From NCBI RefSeq assembly GCF_027887165.1, contig NC_077229.1, forward strand, positions 347,479,380 through 347,543,379: DNA of 64,000 nt, written 5' to 3'. The notes beneath the pieces were generated by a model that was not told the DNA's origin, searched no databases, and worked only from the letters and a program-made list of their open reading frames with translations. Made by a program: the position numbers and the translations under genes. This document shows, one piece after another, positions 23,165-35,028 of this stretch. Each line of letters starts with the position of its first letter. The stretch's first letter is position 1. The stretch comes from Monodelphis domestica (taxonomy: Eukaryota > Chordata > Mammalia > Didelphimorphia > Didelphidae).

Positions 23165-24160
23165 TAACCTGATTTCTAACTTCCCTGAGACTATAGAAGA
23201 CAGCACCAACTTTCTAGTTATCCAAGGTTATAACCTCAACTCCTCACATTTAACTATTCCACATTTTCACTCAGTTGTTAAACCTGGTTATCTCTATGTT
23301 CACTACATCTCATATATTTGCTTTTCACTCACATGGCCATCCCTTTATTTCAGGCTCTTATCATCCCTTACCTACATTTTTTGATGGATCTTCCTGCCTC
23401 AATTCTCTACCCATTCCAATCTATCTTCCACACAAATGCTTAAGTGATTTTTCTAAAGTGAAGTTCTGACTATGACACTGTCATTAAATTCTAGTAGATC
23501 TCAATTACCTCTAATATCAAATATCAACTCTTTTATTAGACATTTAGAGTTTTATACAAATGATCTTATATTTCAAGTTTTCTTACCTATTACTTCTCTC
23601 CATGTACTATATAGTCAAACTGTAACTGAGTACTTACTGTCCCTCAGATATATCTCCATATTCCATTTCTATGCCTTTGTATGAAATGCAAATATTCACT
23701 TGAGCCCTTTGTCTTTGTTCCTGAACTGTGGCAGAGCCTTCTGAGCTCCTATTGGTATAATCAGCCACAGTTGGACACATTGGACATTTACCCTGACATA
23801 GTGAGGTATTCTTGGTCCTCTTTGAGTGGGAAGGACAATAACCCAACCAGCATAATTAGAATGTTCTTTCTCCTCCCTTAGGACTTGGAATCCCTGGTTC
23901 CCTTTAACCTTTAGCTTAAGCGCCAACTATAAGAGACCTTTACCATGTCCCATCTGTGGTAAAACTTACCCCTCTAAGGCTATGTTGGATCTACTTTATA
24001 TGTATCTTCATTATACCTATGATGGTACCTGTTGCCTTCCATATTAGGATGAAAACATAGAGAATAGGTTTGCTTTATGTTTCTATTCCCAATGCACAGT
24101 GACTGGCACAAAGGAAGAATTTACCAAATGCTTACTGACTGATAACATAATTGGTATCCA
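23165..24160 (+). repeat. L2 fossils
   Basis: A long L2-like stretch: 'cacacaaatgcttaagtga' body pieces, 'agagacctttaccatgtcc', and a 3' end 'cacagtgactggcacaaagga' with 'caaatgcttactgactga'. All open frames inside are fragmentary and antisense pairs. Confidence 0.6.
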
Positions 24161-24270
24161 TCTCTGTTAATATCAGTGTTAAGAATCAAGCTTCTACTAT
24201 ATGAGCATGTATATTAATATATTTGAATACAAATATGATTTCATAATTTATAACCCTTTATGTATTTTAA

Positions 24271-24464
24271 AAATCCCTTACCTTCCATCTTGGAATCAAT
24301 ACTGGCTACTGGTTCCAAGGCAGAAGAGTGGTAAGGGCTAGGCAATGGGGGTCAAGTGACTTGCCCAGGGTCACATAGCTGGGAAGTATCTGAGGCAGAT
24401 TTGAACCTAGGACCTTCCATCTCTAGGCCTGGTTCTCAATTCACTGAATCACCCAGCTGCCCCC
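24271..24464 (-). mobile_element. tRNA-headed marsupial SINE (family I)
   Basis: 'aaatcccttaccttccat', 'ggcagaagagtggtaaggg', 'gtgacttgcccagggtcac' and 'cacccagctgcccc'. Very close to the 9737 copy. Confidence 0.92.
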
Positions 24465-24499
24465 TGTATATTGTTTTAAGGTTAAAATCTTAATGCTTA

Positions 24500-24690
24500 T
24501 TAGTGCAGTGAATCAAGTGCTGGGCTTGGAGTTAGAAAGAGGAGTTTAAATGTGGCTTCAGACACTTACTAAGTGTGTGACCATGGGCAAGTCACTTAAT
24601 CTCTGTCTGCCTTTGTTTCCTTAATTGTAAAATAAGAATAGCAATAGTGCCTACCTCTCAGGGCTTCTGTAAGGTTCAAAAGAGATAATA
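24500..24690 (-). repeat. MIR/CORE-SINE fossil
   Basis: 'aagtgtgtgaccatgggcaag', 'tcacttaatctctg', 'tttccttaattgtaaaataag', 'cctacctctcagggcttctg'. Confidence 0.8.
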
Positions 24691-25010
24691 TTTGGTAAGT
24701 TATTTGCATAGTCTTTCCCCTTTCTGCCTAAAACAGTCTTCTTAGACAGGTTATATAAATATCAGTATTCCTATTTTTATCAATAATGAAATTGAGGCTA
24801 AGAGAAGCTTGCCCAAGGAGGGTCACATATAGGACATGTCATGGTTAGGACTCAAACAAACCCTGTCTTTTCTCTCTGACTCCCTGTCCTTGTCCCTGTC
24901 CTTCTTTCCTTTCCTCCTTCTCTCTCTCTGTCTCTCATCAACTCTCTTTCTCTCCACCTATGTAAAGGGAGGTTCCATATTGATGAAATCACAGATTCTT
25001 GATGTAGTAA

Positions 25011-25011
25011 C

Positions 25012-25047
<36 letters not shown>

Positions 25048-25250
25048 GTGAGAGGTAGCATGGAATCGAGAGTATATAAATAGAAATATTTATAAATAAT
25101 TGAATTATTATATAAAATATACAAATTATATATAAAATATTAAGAGAAAATAATTTTATAAATAATATATAATATTCTAACATAATAAATAATAAAATAT
25201 AAATTTATAAATAATAGCTATTAAAATGAATAGCTATATATATGTCTATT
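25011..25250. repeat. (TA)n microsatellite and AT-only low complexity
   Basis: (TA)n at 25011-25048, then about 200 bp of nearly pure A/T 'taaata'-type sequence. A polypyrimidine run (CTCT-rich) precedes it at 24870-24955. Frames across it are meaningless. Confidence 0.9.
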
Positions 25251-25984
25251 CATGTTTTTGTCACACACAAAATATTTCCAGTTTGTGAACCATTCTGTAT
25301 TGAAAATCACTTGAAAACATTTTAAATTCACATCCCTCTATAATAATGCATGAAAAGTAGGCATCCAAAATCTAGTACTTTCTCTAAGAAAAAAATAGAA
25401 AATAGAAGCAATCTTTATTCTTCCAGTAACCCATGTTTCTCAGAAAGGTATGCCTTGAGACAATTAATTATGCTTTTTTGTGGAGGGCAGGTAAAGAGGT
25501 GTGTCCAATAAAATATGAAGAATGGGAATTAAAAAATCACATTAGTAACTAAGCACTTCATTTTTAAGACCTGTCCTTGAAGGTTTGGATAATATTTTAT
25601 CCCAAGAACTGTATTTTTCTAGGACATGTTCACTTGGGATTAAAGGCAAGATAGAGATAATCCCATTGAGCTGTTTATCTCTGTGACTGAAGACATTTTC
25701 TGGAAAGTGTGTTGAGATTTTAGCTGTAAGACTTTTATTGATTGATTGATTGATTGTGTGTGTGTGTGTTTTGTTAGAGGTAGGTGGTGAACAGTGACAG
25801 CTTGACAACCCTGGAAAGTCAGACACAGTTTATCCAGTGGGAAAACATAGAGTGTGGTCATATGCTCAGCAAGAGATTAAGGATTGATTAATAACTCACA
25901 AAAATGATTTGAAAGAACTTGGGTTATGAAACGTAGTATTTGTAAATGCCAAGAAATGCTGCAAATGCCTTAACATTTTCATTG
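25251..25984. other. Cadherin intron, no exon seen
   Basis: Unclassified intron. A short compound (ATTG)n(TG)n tract lies at about 25737-25769. Confidence 0.45.
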
Positions 25985-26210
25985 TATTTTACAATCAATC
26001 AAGCAGGCAGCATGTATTTATTGAATTCCTCCAATGCAGTCAGTACTCATATGGTGTGGGGAGAAAAAGAGGCATAAAACATGGTTCTTGCCCTCAAGGG
26101 GCTTGCTTATGTGCCAACTGACAGAGAAAATGATTGAAGGAAATTTGCAGTCTAAGTAGGGAGAAGAAAATGAAACATGAAACTATCAGCAAGCACTGAC
26201 AGAAATCATG
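25985..26210 (+). repeat. Old marsupial interspersed repeat (module copy 2)
   Basis: 'catgtatttattgaattcctcc', 'ggcataaaacatggttcttg' and 'ccctcaaggggcttgc' match the start of the module also seen at 27455 and 44650. Confidence 0.55.
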
Positions 26211-26214
26211 TAGT

Positions 26215-26460
26215 TAAATGATCAATAGTTTGATAATGGCAAGTCACAGTTATAGAATGCTATAAAGTTCATAGCTTTACATATTTTATTTCATACGGTC
26301 CTCAAATAACCATGTGAGTCAGGTAGGTGCTAATATTATTCTCATTTTACACATGAGGAAAATGAGTTTCATAAAGTTCATGTGATATGTAGGATTATAT
26401 AATGTAAACAGTAAATATCTATGGCAGGAGCCAAAACCATATCTTTTAAATCCTAAGCCC
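26215..26460 (+). repeat. MIR fossil
   Basis: 'atttcatacggtcctcaaata', 'tcattttacacatgagga', a degenerate core, then 'caaaaccatatctttt'. Confidence 0.65.
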
Positions 26461-26702
26461 AGGGAAACTAGGTGGCATAATGGATAGAGTGCCAACCCTG
26501 GAACCAGGGGAGCTTGAGTTCAAATCTGATCTCATATGCTTACCAGATTTGTGACCCTTGGTAAGTCACTTAACCCTGTTTACCTCAGTTTCCTTATATA
26601 TAAAATGAGGAGGAGAAGGAAATGGAAAACCATTCAAGTATCCTTGCTAAGAATACCCCAAATAGGATCAGGAAGGGTCAGACACAACTGATAACAAGAC
26701 TT
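26461..26702 (+). mobile_element. Marsupial SINE (family II)
   Basis: 'aaactaggtggcataatggat', 'gcttgagttcaaatctgatc' (B-box-like), 'aagtcacttaaccctgttt', 'agaaggaaatggaaaacca' and 'gggtcagacacaactg' in order. Other copies are at 28698, 31250, 33660 and 39120. Confidence 0.9.
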
Positions 26703-26719
26703 CCACCTACCAGGCAACC

Positions 26720-27010
26720 CTACCTCTAAGCACCAAGAAGTGCACCTGGAGTTCAGAGAAGGGAATGATCCATAGGAACCTTGAAGAAAGACTTTAAAGG
26801 AGAGGTAGGACTTGAAGTAGATCTCAAAGGTGGGTAGTAGAGTGCGCATCATTTTAAGGGGAATAATTGAAGCCATTCCTCATGTGAGGAGCAAGACAAG
26901 AGCATTGTTATATGAATGGGAATGCTTGTGGCATATTTGTGGGGCAGGGAGAAGTCTGGCTTGAGTTGAATGAAAGGTATATGCTAAGAAATAATGAGAT
27001 ATGAGATTGT
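26720..27010 (+). repeat. Old marsupial interspersed repeat (module copy 3)
   Basis: A purine-rich stretch with 'gaggtaggacttgaagtaga' followed by 'ggggaataattgaagccattcc'. It resembles the middle of the module. Confidence 0.4.
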
Positions 27011-27454
27011 ACAGGAAAATAACAGGTATTAACCTTTACAGGCTTGGAGGGTATATGTTGAAGGTAAGATGACTTCCATAAAGCCAAGTTATCCCTAGCC
27101 TTTAGACAAAGTTTCTGGGTAAGTCTTTGCAACTTCCATACTTTGTCTTTTCTCCTATCCTTCCTGGAAAGCTCAAATCATCTCAAATCCTTTGGGGCAA
27201 ATGTCTGTTAACCTCATTCGCTATTCAAACTCAGCATCTAGTATCTTCAAACATGCTACATTAGAGTCACACAGAACTCTAATGCAAGATAACATTTCAT
27301 AATTTCAGGCAATTGGAATCAAATTATGAACTTTAAATGTTATAGACTTGTGATTTCATCTGAGTAGGGAAGAAACCAGCAACTCTTCTGTAACTTATTG
27401 TTTTAGAGTTTCCTGAAGTGCTTGCTGATAGGCCAAATAACTTGCATGGGGTCA

Positions 27455-27570
27455 TTGAGCCATCCAGTCAGTCAATAAATATTTATTAAGCACCTATTAG
27501 GTGCCAGGCATTGTGCTAAGTACTAGACAAAGAAAGGCAAAAGACAGTGCCTGCTCCTAAGGAGCTTCCA
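27455..27570 (+). repeat. Old marsupial interspersed repeat (module copy 4)
   Basis: 'tcaataaatatttattaagc', 'acctattaggtgccaggcat', 'aaaggcaaaagacagtgcctg' and 'ctaaggagcttcc': the start of the module. Confidence 0.65.
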
Positions 27571-28290
27571 GCTAGTATTTATTTGTATGGGTTAGAATTA
27601 AGATCTAGTAGAATTCTATATCTGCTATGGCATACTATAGCCACAAATGATGCCCTAACAATAACAATGCTGAGTTCTTCTGTATCCTGGCCAAAAGCAG
27701 AAGAACACATTGGAAAGATCTTGCCATAAGTTCCCATCCTAAAATAGAAATCTGCCTCAGCAAATCTAACAAGACCCTTTCCTCACTAGGTCTGTGGGAA
27801 TGCCTCAGTGAAATGGATGGGGGTTACAATGTTAATGAGGTACAACTCAGAAGAGTGGAAAATGAGATCATTCTGAAGGGGCAAGGCTGACTGCCATCAG
27901 CTTATGTGCCACCTGTGACGTTTCGCTTCCAGAGCCTCCTGAGGGCTTTCTGAGAACACAAATGATGCCTCTTGAACTCCACTCCTTGTGTAGAAGCCTC
28001 TTTTGTGGATGAGGTTAAAAGAGTCACAGAGAACCTATTTGGCTGAAGTAACTAACTAATGTGTGAAATATGCAGTTCCTAAAAGATTGTGAAAAAGCTC
28101 CCAGAAGCTTTTTTGGTGGGGGGGCTGACAGTCTGGGTTCTCTGCTGATGGTAAGTGGCTTTTCAATTCTCCTGCTGTATGTGACATTCAGCTACCTGAG
28201 TTCCTCTCATGCCATCCTATGGGTAGTTTAGGAATTGCAATAATATTCTCTTTCTGTTATCAATGGTAGGAAACCAGAGGAATCATTGAC
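27571..28290. other. Cadherin intron, no exon seen
   Basis: No recognised repeat or coding block; a G8 run lies near 28118. Confidence 0.4.
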
Positions 28291-28294
28291 TAAA

Positions 28295-28697
28295 GAAGGT
28301 TAGAGCTGGAAGGGACATGAGAGATCATTGAGACCAACTCTTTTATTTTACAGAAGAGAGAAGTGGAGTCTAGAGGGTAATTTTTAGTTCCAAGATTTCT
28401 TGGATCTCCGAAGATTATTTGTAAATCCATATGTGGCAGAAAGAATATAGGACTATGGTTTTCATCTTCTGACATTTACAGCTTGATGAACCTCGCCACA
28501 TCATTTAATCTTGGTGAACCACAGTTTTTGCATATGTAAAACAAACTTGGTCTCTAAAGATTCTTATAACTTATCTATGGTTTTATTTTCTTCATGTAGA
28601 ACTGAGTTTATAGGATCATTTACAGAATTTAGAGCTGGAAGGGACCTTAGGGGACATTGAGTACAACCCCTTCATTTTACAAATGAAGAAATTGAGG
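28295..28697. repeat. MIR/CORE-SINE fragments
   Basis: Plus-type pieces at 28295-28375 ('agagctggaagggacatgaga') and 28620-28697 ('agagctggaagggacctta'), with a complement-type piece between (28430-28575). Confidence 0.65.
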
Positions 28698-28940
28698 TTG
28701 TTGTTCAGTAGCTTTTCAGTTGTACCTGACTCTTCTTGACCACAGTTTGGGTTTTATTGGCAAAGGCACTGGAATATTTGATATTTCCTTCTCAAGTTCA
28801 TTTTACATATGAAGAATCTGAGGCAAATAGGTTATTTGTCTAGAATCACACAGCTAGTAAGTGTCTGATGCCTGATTTGAACTCTGGAAGATGAGTTCCT
28901 CTGACTCCAGGCCTGGCACTCTATCAACTACCTAGCTGCC
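28698..28940 (-). mobile_element. Marsupial SINE (family II)
   Basis: 'gttgttcagtagcttttcag', 'ggcaaaggcactggaatattt', 'cacacagctagtaagtgtctg', 'caactacctagctgcc'. The complement of the 26461 copy. Confidence 0.85.
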
Positions 28941-29478
28941 TTTCTTGAAGAATGGAGAATATTCAGTTTGAAGAGGATAATACTTATGTGAGTTATTTTC
29001 ATGTACTTATTAAATAGAAAGTGATATTAATTTTTTTTCTGTTTAATAAAATAAGTCATAATTAGGAACAATGGATAGAAGTTATAAAGTAGAATTATGT
29101 TTGAGGAAGGGGAAAATGTCCTCAAAATAGAGCTATCCAAATGTGAAGTGAGATGTTTAGAAAAGTAATGGGTTTCTTCTCTCTTAAAGTCTTCAGGCAG
29201 GTTCCAACCAGCATCTTTATCCCCAAGGGGATAGATAGCCTCCCCTTCCCTTACCTTCCCAGCTTCTCTTTATGTATTGGCTTCCCTATTAGACTGTCAG
29301 TTCTATATGAATAGGAATTTTCTTCTTTGCTTGCTGTACAGAAAATTCTTTTTCAGCTGTGCCTTGGTTAGAATAGATGGGCTAGTAAAGTCCTTTCCAT
29401 CTTTAAAATTTTGCAGGGTTCTTGTTAAGACTTTCTAGTGTTTTCATTAAAAAGCAGAAAATTTCCTTTTTAAAAAAA

Positions 29479-29656
29479 ATCCTTAACTTCTGTCTTAGAA
29501 TTGGTACCGAGTTCCAAGGCAGAAGAGCAGTAAGGGCTAGGCATGTGGGGTTAAGCTACTTGCCCCGAGTCACATAGCTAGGAAGAGTCTGAGGCCAGAT
29601 TTGAAGTCAGCCCCTTCCTGTCACTGGGTTTGTGTCTCTGTCCTCTAGGCCTGCCT
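29479..29656 (-). mobile_element. tRNA-headed marsupial SINE (family I), diverged
   Basis: 'ccttaacttctgtcttag', 'ggcagaagagcagtaaggg', 'gagtcacatagctaggaag'. The tRNA-like head is degenerate. Confidence 0.8.
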
Positions 29657-29659
29657 GAG

Positions 29660-30479
29660 GAAACTTTCTTCTATTTGACTCTGCTGGGACAATGGAAATC
29701 CTACCACATCCATCTGCACCTCAAAAATATATGCATCTCCATAAGCATGGTTGCATTTCTAATATCCTCCAAATAACCTTTTTGTCTTATGCTCCCAACA
29801 AAAACCCTCACTTGTAAAGTAATATAGTCATCCTCTCATTGTTCTCTCCAAGCTGAGTATGCCAATTATTTGATTCCCAGGCATGAGAAATTATATGCAT
29901 TACAGATATTTTCCTGGTTTCGGGGTCAGATTTAGGTCTGAGGAGAGCCAGGGCAGAAAAAAATGGGGAGTGAGGAGAAGTTTCCTTTGCCAAGGAGGAA
30001 GCCTATATTTAACATATTTATATAATAGTATCTAATAATATCCACATACTACATCAGTTTGCTTACTGCCCTCCTGGCTGTTTACTAAGACAGTCAAATG
30101 GATTTGGAGTTGTGACCTCATTAATCTGGACATGCTCTCTGATGATGCCTGTTACAACTTTGCTATGCCTGCCCATCCTTGTGTGCCTTTTGTCTGAGTC
30201 CTCTTGAAGTCTAGTACAGGGGATTTGCCCAGTGAGCTATCAGCTTTCCTTGCTTTCTCTTAATAGTATGAGACCCCTGGCCCCAACCTGACATCCTCTC
30301 TTGCCAAAGTGGGATGCCCCCTAATTGGCTTTTTGTCAAAGTGTCTATCCGTCATTTTTGTTTTCTTTATCTTTTATTTCCCTCTTATCCCCCAAATTCT
30401 TATAATTCCCTCTAGGTAAAGTACAATATTCCATATACCTCAAGTAAGAGAATCTTTAGAGGTATAAATTTATTATTTG
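29660..30479. other. Cadherin intron, no exon seen
   Basis: Unclassified. A weak plus frame with 'ccctggccccaacctgacatcc' near 30270 has no recognisable protein. Confidence 0.4.
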
Positions 30480-31042
30480 AAATGATTCATTGGGGAGACT
30501 AGGCATGTTAATCTCCCAAAGACCTCAACTGGGGAGATTTCAAAATGCTCATCTCCCAGTAGAATTACAGAGGGGATTTTTGGAAGAGAAGTTCTCTTTC
30601 CATTATGTCACTTTGTTTAACATCATCTCTCAGTGACCTGGAGGTCAAAGACCAATGAGTAAATTCAGGTATAGACAAGCCCTCAGAAAAAGGAAGTTAA
30701 AGAACCAATGAGACAAGAAACTGATTCTACAGGCACTGCCCCTCTGGACTGTCCAGGAAAATTAAGAAACTATGGTTGGTTCCTGAGATGTGATGTGTGA
30801 GAGCCAGTGGGTGGAAAAAGAGCTTGTAAGTGGTGACCAGGACGTCTTTGGGGTCTTCAGGCTGGAGTGAAGGGACCTGGAGGAACTCTTGTCGATGCTT
30901 AGCTTCAATCCATTGTGGTGGCCAATAGATTAGGAAGCTAAGTATTTCTCTCTCTTTCCTACCTTTCCCTCTCTTTACTAGTACTGCTTTGATTTAATAA
31001 AGTTATTAAGCTACTAGTAGCCTCATAATTTTAATTATTACA
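30480..31042 (+). mobile_element. Probable solo LTR
   Basis: The right half has LTR architecture: a GC-richer segment, a pyrimidine-rich stretch (about 30945-30980), 'ttaataaag' near 30998 as a poly(A)-type signal, then a short AT-rich end 'taattattaca'. The left edge and target duplication were not found, so the start is a guess. Confidence 0.4.
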
Positions 31043-31094
31043 CTGTGAATGACCAGCTCGTCTTCTCTTCCTCTCAGAAATTTCCTAGGTGGAA

Positions 31095-31249
31095 GTGAGG
31101 GAAAGAATAATGAGTACAGGCTCTAGAATCAGAAGGCCAAGTTCAAACCTCAGTATTTCCATGTGTACCCGCTGAGTCTTAAGGGAAGTCACTTAATTTC
31201 TCTTGGTCAAAATTTTCCTTATCTTTAGAAAAAAATTTGGAAGTTCAAC
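31095..31249 (-). repeat. MIR fossil, truncated
   Basis: 'tacaggctctagaatcagaag', 'gggaagtcacttaatttctct', 'tttccttatctttag'. Confidence 0.6.
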
Positions 31250-31478
31250 TTCTTGCTCTTCAGTCATGTCAGCTGTGCTTGACTCTCTGCGACTGCATTT
31301 GGGCTTTTCTTGGCAAAGATACTGGAGTGTTTTGCCATTTCCTTCTTCAGATCATTTTACAAATGAGGAAACTGGGTCTGGTGACTTGCCTAGGATCACT
31401 TAGCTAATAAGTGTCTGAGGCCAGATTTAAACACACAAAGATGTTTTCCTGACTCCTGGCCTGGTATTCTATCTTCTA
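31250..31478 (-). mobile_element. Marsupial SINE (family II)
   Basis: 'gtgcttgactctctgcgact', 'cttggcaaagatactggagtg', 'ataagtgtctgaggccagat'. Complement orientation. Confidence 0.88.
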
Positions 31479-32208
31479 TGTAATGGGGTTGAACTAGCTA
31501 GACTCTAAAATTCCTTCTAATTCTATGACCCAATCTCAGAAGTTAAACATTGAAACTGGCTTACAAGCCCTATAGCTTCTCCAGTGCCTTAGGTGGCACA
31601 TTCACTTTTAATTCTTTTGAAACTATTGTTTTCTATGTCTTGCTGGCATACAGCAAAATTAATAGGGATACTTGTAAAACTTGGAGATTGACTTTTGCCT
31701 CCATTTCTTAATGGTTATCTCATGCTGAGTTTCAGTTTCCATGAGGATATTAGACATAAGCTGGAAATAGATGAGAGAAAGAAGGCCAAGATGCCCTTGA
31801 TATAGTTCTAAGATCAGTGAGTGTCCGACTGGGTACATTTTAGTTTTCTAGAATTGACTTAATATCAATTACTGTTAGGGAAGAAGTAGGATCCCACCTG
31901 GATCTTGAATTTAGATCAGATTTTGTAATTTTTTCATGCACAGGTACTGGGGATTTGATCTCAGTAGTTTATTTTCTTTGACTTTCATTTGTTGACTTTT
32001 AATAATGCTGATAATGAAGCCATCACTCAAAGTATCCATGGGCTCTTTACATTAAGTCCCAGGAAAATGCTAGTGACATAACTACTAGTACCCTCCCCCC
32101 AAACTACATTATATTGAATTACGTTCTAGATATTTTTATTTATTCACTTTCTAATTATTGCTCAATCCCCTAACCTTTCATTTTTCTATCATCAATCCTT
32201 CAATTCAT

Positions 32209-32209
<1 letters not shown>
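31479..32209. other. Cadherin intron, no exon seen
   Basis: No recognised feature before the tetranucleotide tract. Confidence 0.4.

Positions 32210-32257
<48 letters not shown>
32210..32257. repeat. (CTAT)n microsatellite
   Basis: About 12 units of CTAT. Confidence 0.98.
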
Positions 32258-32399
32258 GATTTACGTATCCGCCTTTATTTTCCCCTCCATTATAATGGAA
32301 ACTCCTCAAGAATAGTGATTGTTTCTGCTCTTAAAAGAGTACCAGGTACATAGCAGATGTTTAAGAAATAATTGTTGGTGGATTGCTAGAATGATGACT

Positions 32400-32930
32400 A
32401 GAACAAAGTACTGAACACCATCCCATATAGCATTCTAAGGTTTGCAAAGCACTTTTCATACATTTTTTATTTGGTCCTCACAACAACCCATTGAGGCAGG
32501 TACTGCCATTATCATTATTTTTGCTGATAAGGAAACTGATATGCAGAGAGTTTAACTGACTTACCCATGGTCACATATCTAGTCTGAGGTGGTATTTCAA
32601 CTTCAAGATCAAAGCTCTTTCCATTACATTATCTACTTTTTGAAAATAACCCAAACCCAGTAGGTGGCAAATATAGTGAAATCTGAGGAGGCTGAGCCAT
32701 CTAAGTTGGCTTCTTGTCTCTGTCTGGCCATTCACTAGTTTTGAAACATTTGTTAAATAATTTCACATCTCAGTGCCTCAACTTCCTCATCCATAAAACA
32801 ATGATTTGAGAATAGCCATCATGGACATTTCTCTAATGCTTTCTAGTTTGCAAAGCACCTTCCAGATCTTATCTCATTTGATTCCCACCATTGTTTCATG
32901 AGATAGATGATTTTTCTTGTCAATCTGTAG
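32400..32930. repeat. MIR fossils in both orientations
   Basis: A near-complete plus MIR at 32400-32640 ('ggtttgcaaagcacttttca', 'ggtcctcacaacaaccca', 'gataaggaaactgatatgcag'). A complement MIR at 32700-32815 follows, then a plus fragment at 32825-32930. Confidence 0.8.
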
Positions 32931-33129
32931 AGTTCTATTATTCTGATATATTAGTTTGAAAACATTCTGTTTTTTATTTTTCAGATGCAAATGTGATTTT
33001 TCCATTGAACATTTATAGTACTTCATCACTCACCCTCCACATGCCTTTCCAGCATTAGGGCATGTTTGTTTCTTCTCCTTTTGTGCAGACTATGGTTTAA
33101 TTAAACTGGCCTTTGTGTTGTTCTTCACC

Positions 33130-33440
33130 TTCATCACTCCATCTCCTCTTCCCAAATCTCATTCCCGATCCCTGTGCTTGGAATGTCCTCACTTCTGCCT
33201 CTTAGAGTTCTTAGTTTTTTTTCAAAATTTGGTTCAAATGGCCAGATCTTTTCTGATATTCTCCACTAGGGATTGCTTATGATCACTTTCTTATATTTAT
33301 TTTGTATATAATTATGACTGCATGTGTCAGAGGATACAAACTCCTGATGGAGCAAAGTTTCCTTTTTTTTTCCTTTGACTTCCTATCACAATATCTGAAA
33401 CACTGAAGGTGATTGATAAATGTTTGCTGATTGACTGATT
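33130..33440 (+). repeat. L2 3'-end fossil
   Basis: 'ccctgtgcttggaatgtcctc', 'ttctgatattctccacta', 'acactgaaggtgattgataaa' with 'tgtttgctgattgactga'. Confidence 0.75.
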
Positions 33441-33659
33441 ATGTCTCCCTAGCAAAGCAGGAAGTTAATTTTGGGCAGGGACTGTGTCCTATATTTCTTG
33501 TCTTCTTTCCCTTCTGATATGCCTCTGAATCCTCTATTATCTCCCAATGGGGCAATGTTGTCTTAGTATACTGATTGGCTTGATTGCTTCTAATTGGCTT
33601 TTGAGGGAAAGGGCACTTCAGAAGAGACTTTCTATAGTTAATAACACAACTACCATTTT

Positions 33660-33904
33660 TGTTATTCATTAGTGTTCGATTTTTTGTGACCCTATTTGGA
33701 GTTTTCTGGGCAAAGATGTCAGATTGTTTTGTCATTTCCTTCCAAGCCTCATTTAACAGATGGGGAAAATGGAGGCAAATAAGGTTAGGTCCAGGGTCAT
33801 ATAACTAGTGAATGTCTAAGATCACATTTGAACTTGGGGAAAATAGATGAGTCTCCCTGACTCCAGGCTGAATTTTCTATCCACCATGTCACCCAGCTGC
33901 CCCA
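33660..33904 (-). mobile_element. Marsupial SINE (family II) beside a cadherin exon
   Basis: 'cgattttttgtgaccctattt', 'ctgggcaaagatgtcagattg', 'tgtcacccagctgcccc'. Its edge is 88 bp downstream of the splice donor of the 33993-34244 exon. Confidence 0.88.
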
Positions 33905-33992
33905 ACTATTATTTACATAAAACGTTATTTAAGATTTCCAAAGCTAGTACTCACTGCTCAGGATGGAGTAGATTAGAACAATCAGCACTTAC

Positions 33993-34244
33993 CCAGGAGA
34001 ACAAAAATGCAGGCAAGGATGGCGATGAGGGCCCCCCTGCTCAGGCTGACTGGGAGCATGTAGGCTTCAGCACTGCAGGACATCACATCACCCTCATCAT
34101 CACAGCTACACACCTGGACTGTCAGTGTGCCTGTGCTACTCAGCATGGGCCTTCCATTGTCTGCAATCAGGATTGGAAGGTAAAAGACATTCTGCTCCTG
34201 TTGTCTAAAGCCAGATCTCCTGGTAAGGATCCGGGCAGTATTGT
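33993..34244 (-). CDS. CDH20: Type II cadherin exon: end of EC5 and start of membrane helix
   Basis: 252 bp, acceptor CTGTAG and donor G|GTAAGT on the minus strand. It opens with two bases completing the Asp of DNTARILTRRSGF and ends with the first base of a Val codon, matching its neighbours' phases. It encodes the last strands of EC5 (FYLPILIADNGRPMLSSTG, then VQVCSCDDEGDVMSCSAEAY with the Cys pattern typical of the membrane-proximal cadherin repeat), the short linker and the start of the helix (ALIAILACIFVLL). The helix is completed by the last exon, as in other classical cadherin genes. The frame is clean. Confidence 0.95.
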
Positions 34245-35028
34245 CTACAGTGAGAAAATGAAAAAGAAAATTGGTTTGGGGTGGTAGGGAGGGGAGGAGA
34301 GAGGTGGGAAGGAAAAGATACACAAACAAGTGAACTAAAATTTTCTGAGGAGGGAAGAAAGAAGAGAGGAGAGTGACAAGAAGACAAGCCTCTGTGATGT
34401 TCCCATGTATGCACTCTGTCTGGTTTTGCATGCATCAGCATTTGGCCTCTGTTTCCCTGTCTGATTTTTACTTGCTTCCAGGCAAAACATTGAGACCTAG
34501 GAGGTAGGCCCCTTTCAGAAGAATGTCCTATCCTTTGTGACATAAACCGCCCAGGGCTAACTGTCAGCTTTCAGATCTCACCAAAGTATCTTGGGGAAAG
34601 CCAGACAGAAATGAACAATCAAGGGCAACTCTGGTTCCTGTTTATTCCTGCTCAGCAGCTTTTAAAGGCCTTACCATCACTTTGAGCCTCAAGTTTAAAA
34701 AAAAAAAAAAGAGGCTAAGGAGACCTCAGTGAGCAACCCTGGTGATTATGGCAGATTCCTTTTTTCTGTCACATTCCAGCTTGGCTGCAACTCATGTCTT
34801 TTACTATTTTCCTTTTTTTCTTCTCAAAGGCAGTCATCAAATTCTCTGGTGCCTTTGTAAGAGGGTGTTCCTTTAGTAGAAGTTTATTTGAAATCCTCTA
34901 CTCATGTGCTGTTGTCACTTTCCCATGGGTGGACTTAAGGTAGGGGTGCTGCTAACTTGAAAACTTAGATATACTTGGAGATCAATGTGGGAGATTTGAC
35001 ATTGATTGGTAGCTTAATTATCAAGGAT
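34245..35028. other. Cadherin intron, no exon seen
   Basis: No further exon. The long frames here are antisense or intronic read-through; an A14 run lies near 34697. Confidence 0.5.

Noticed and set aside
33847-34287. 146-codon plus-strand frame over a cadherin exon
   Set aside because: Antisense shadow of the 252 bp exon; the minus strand has the cadherin motifs and splice sites.
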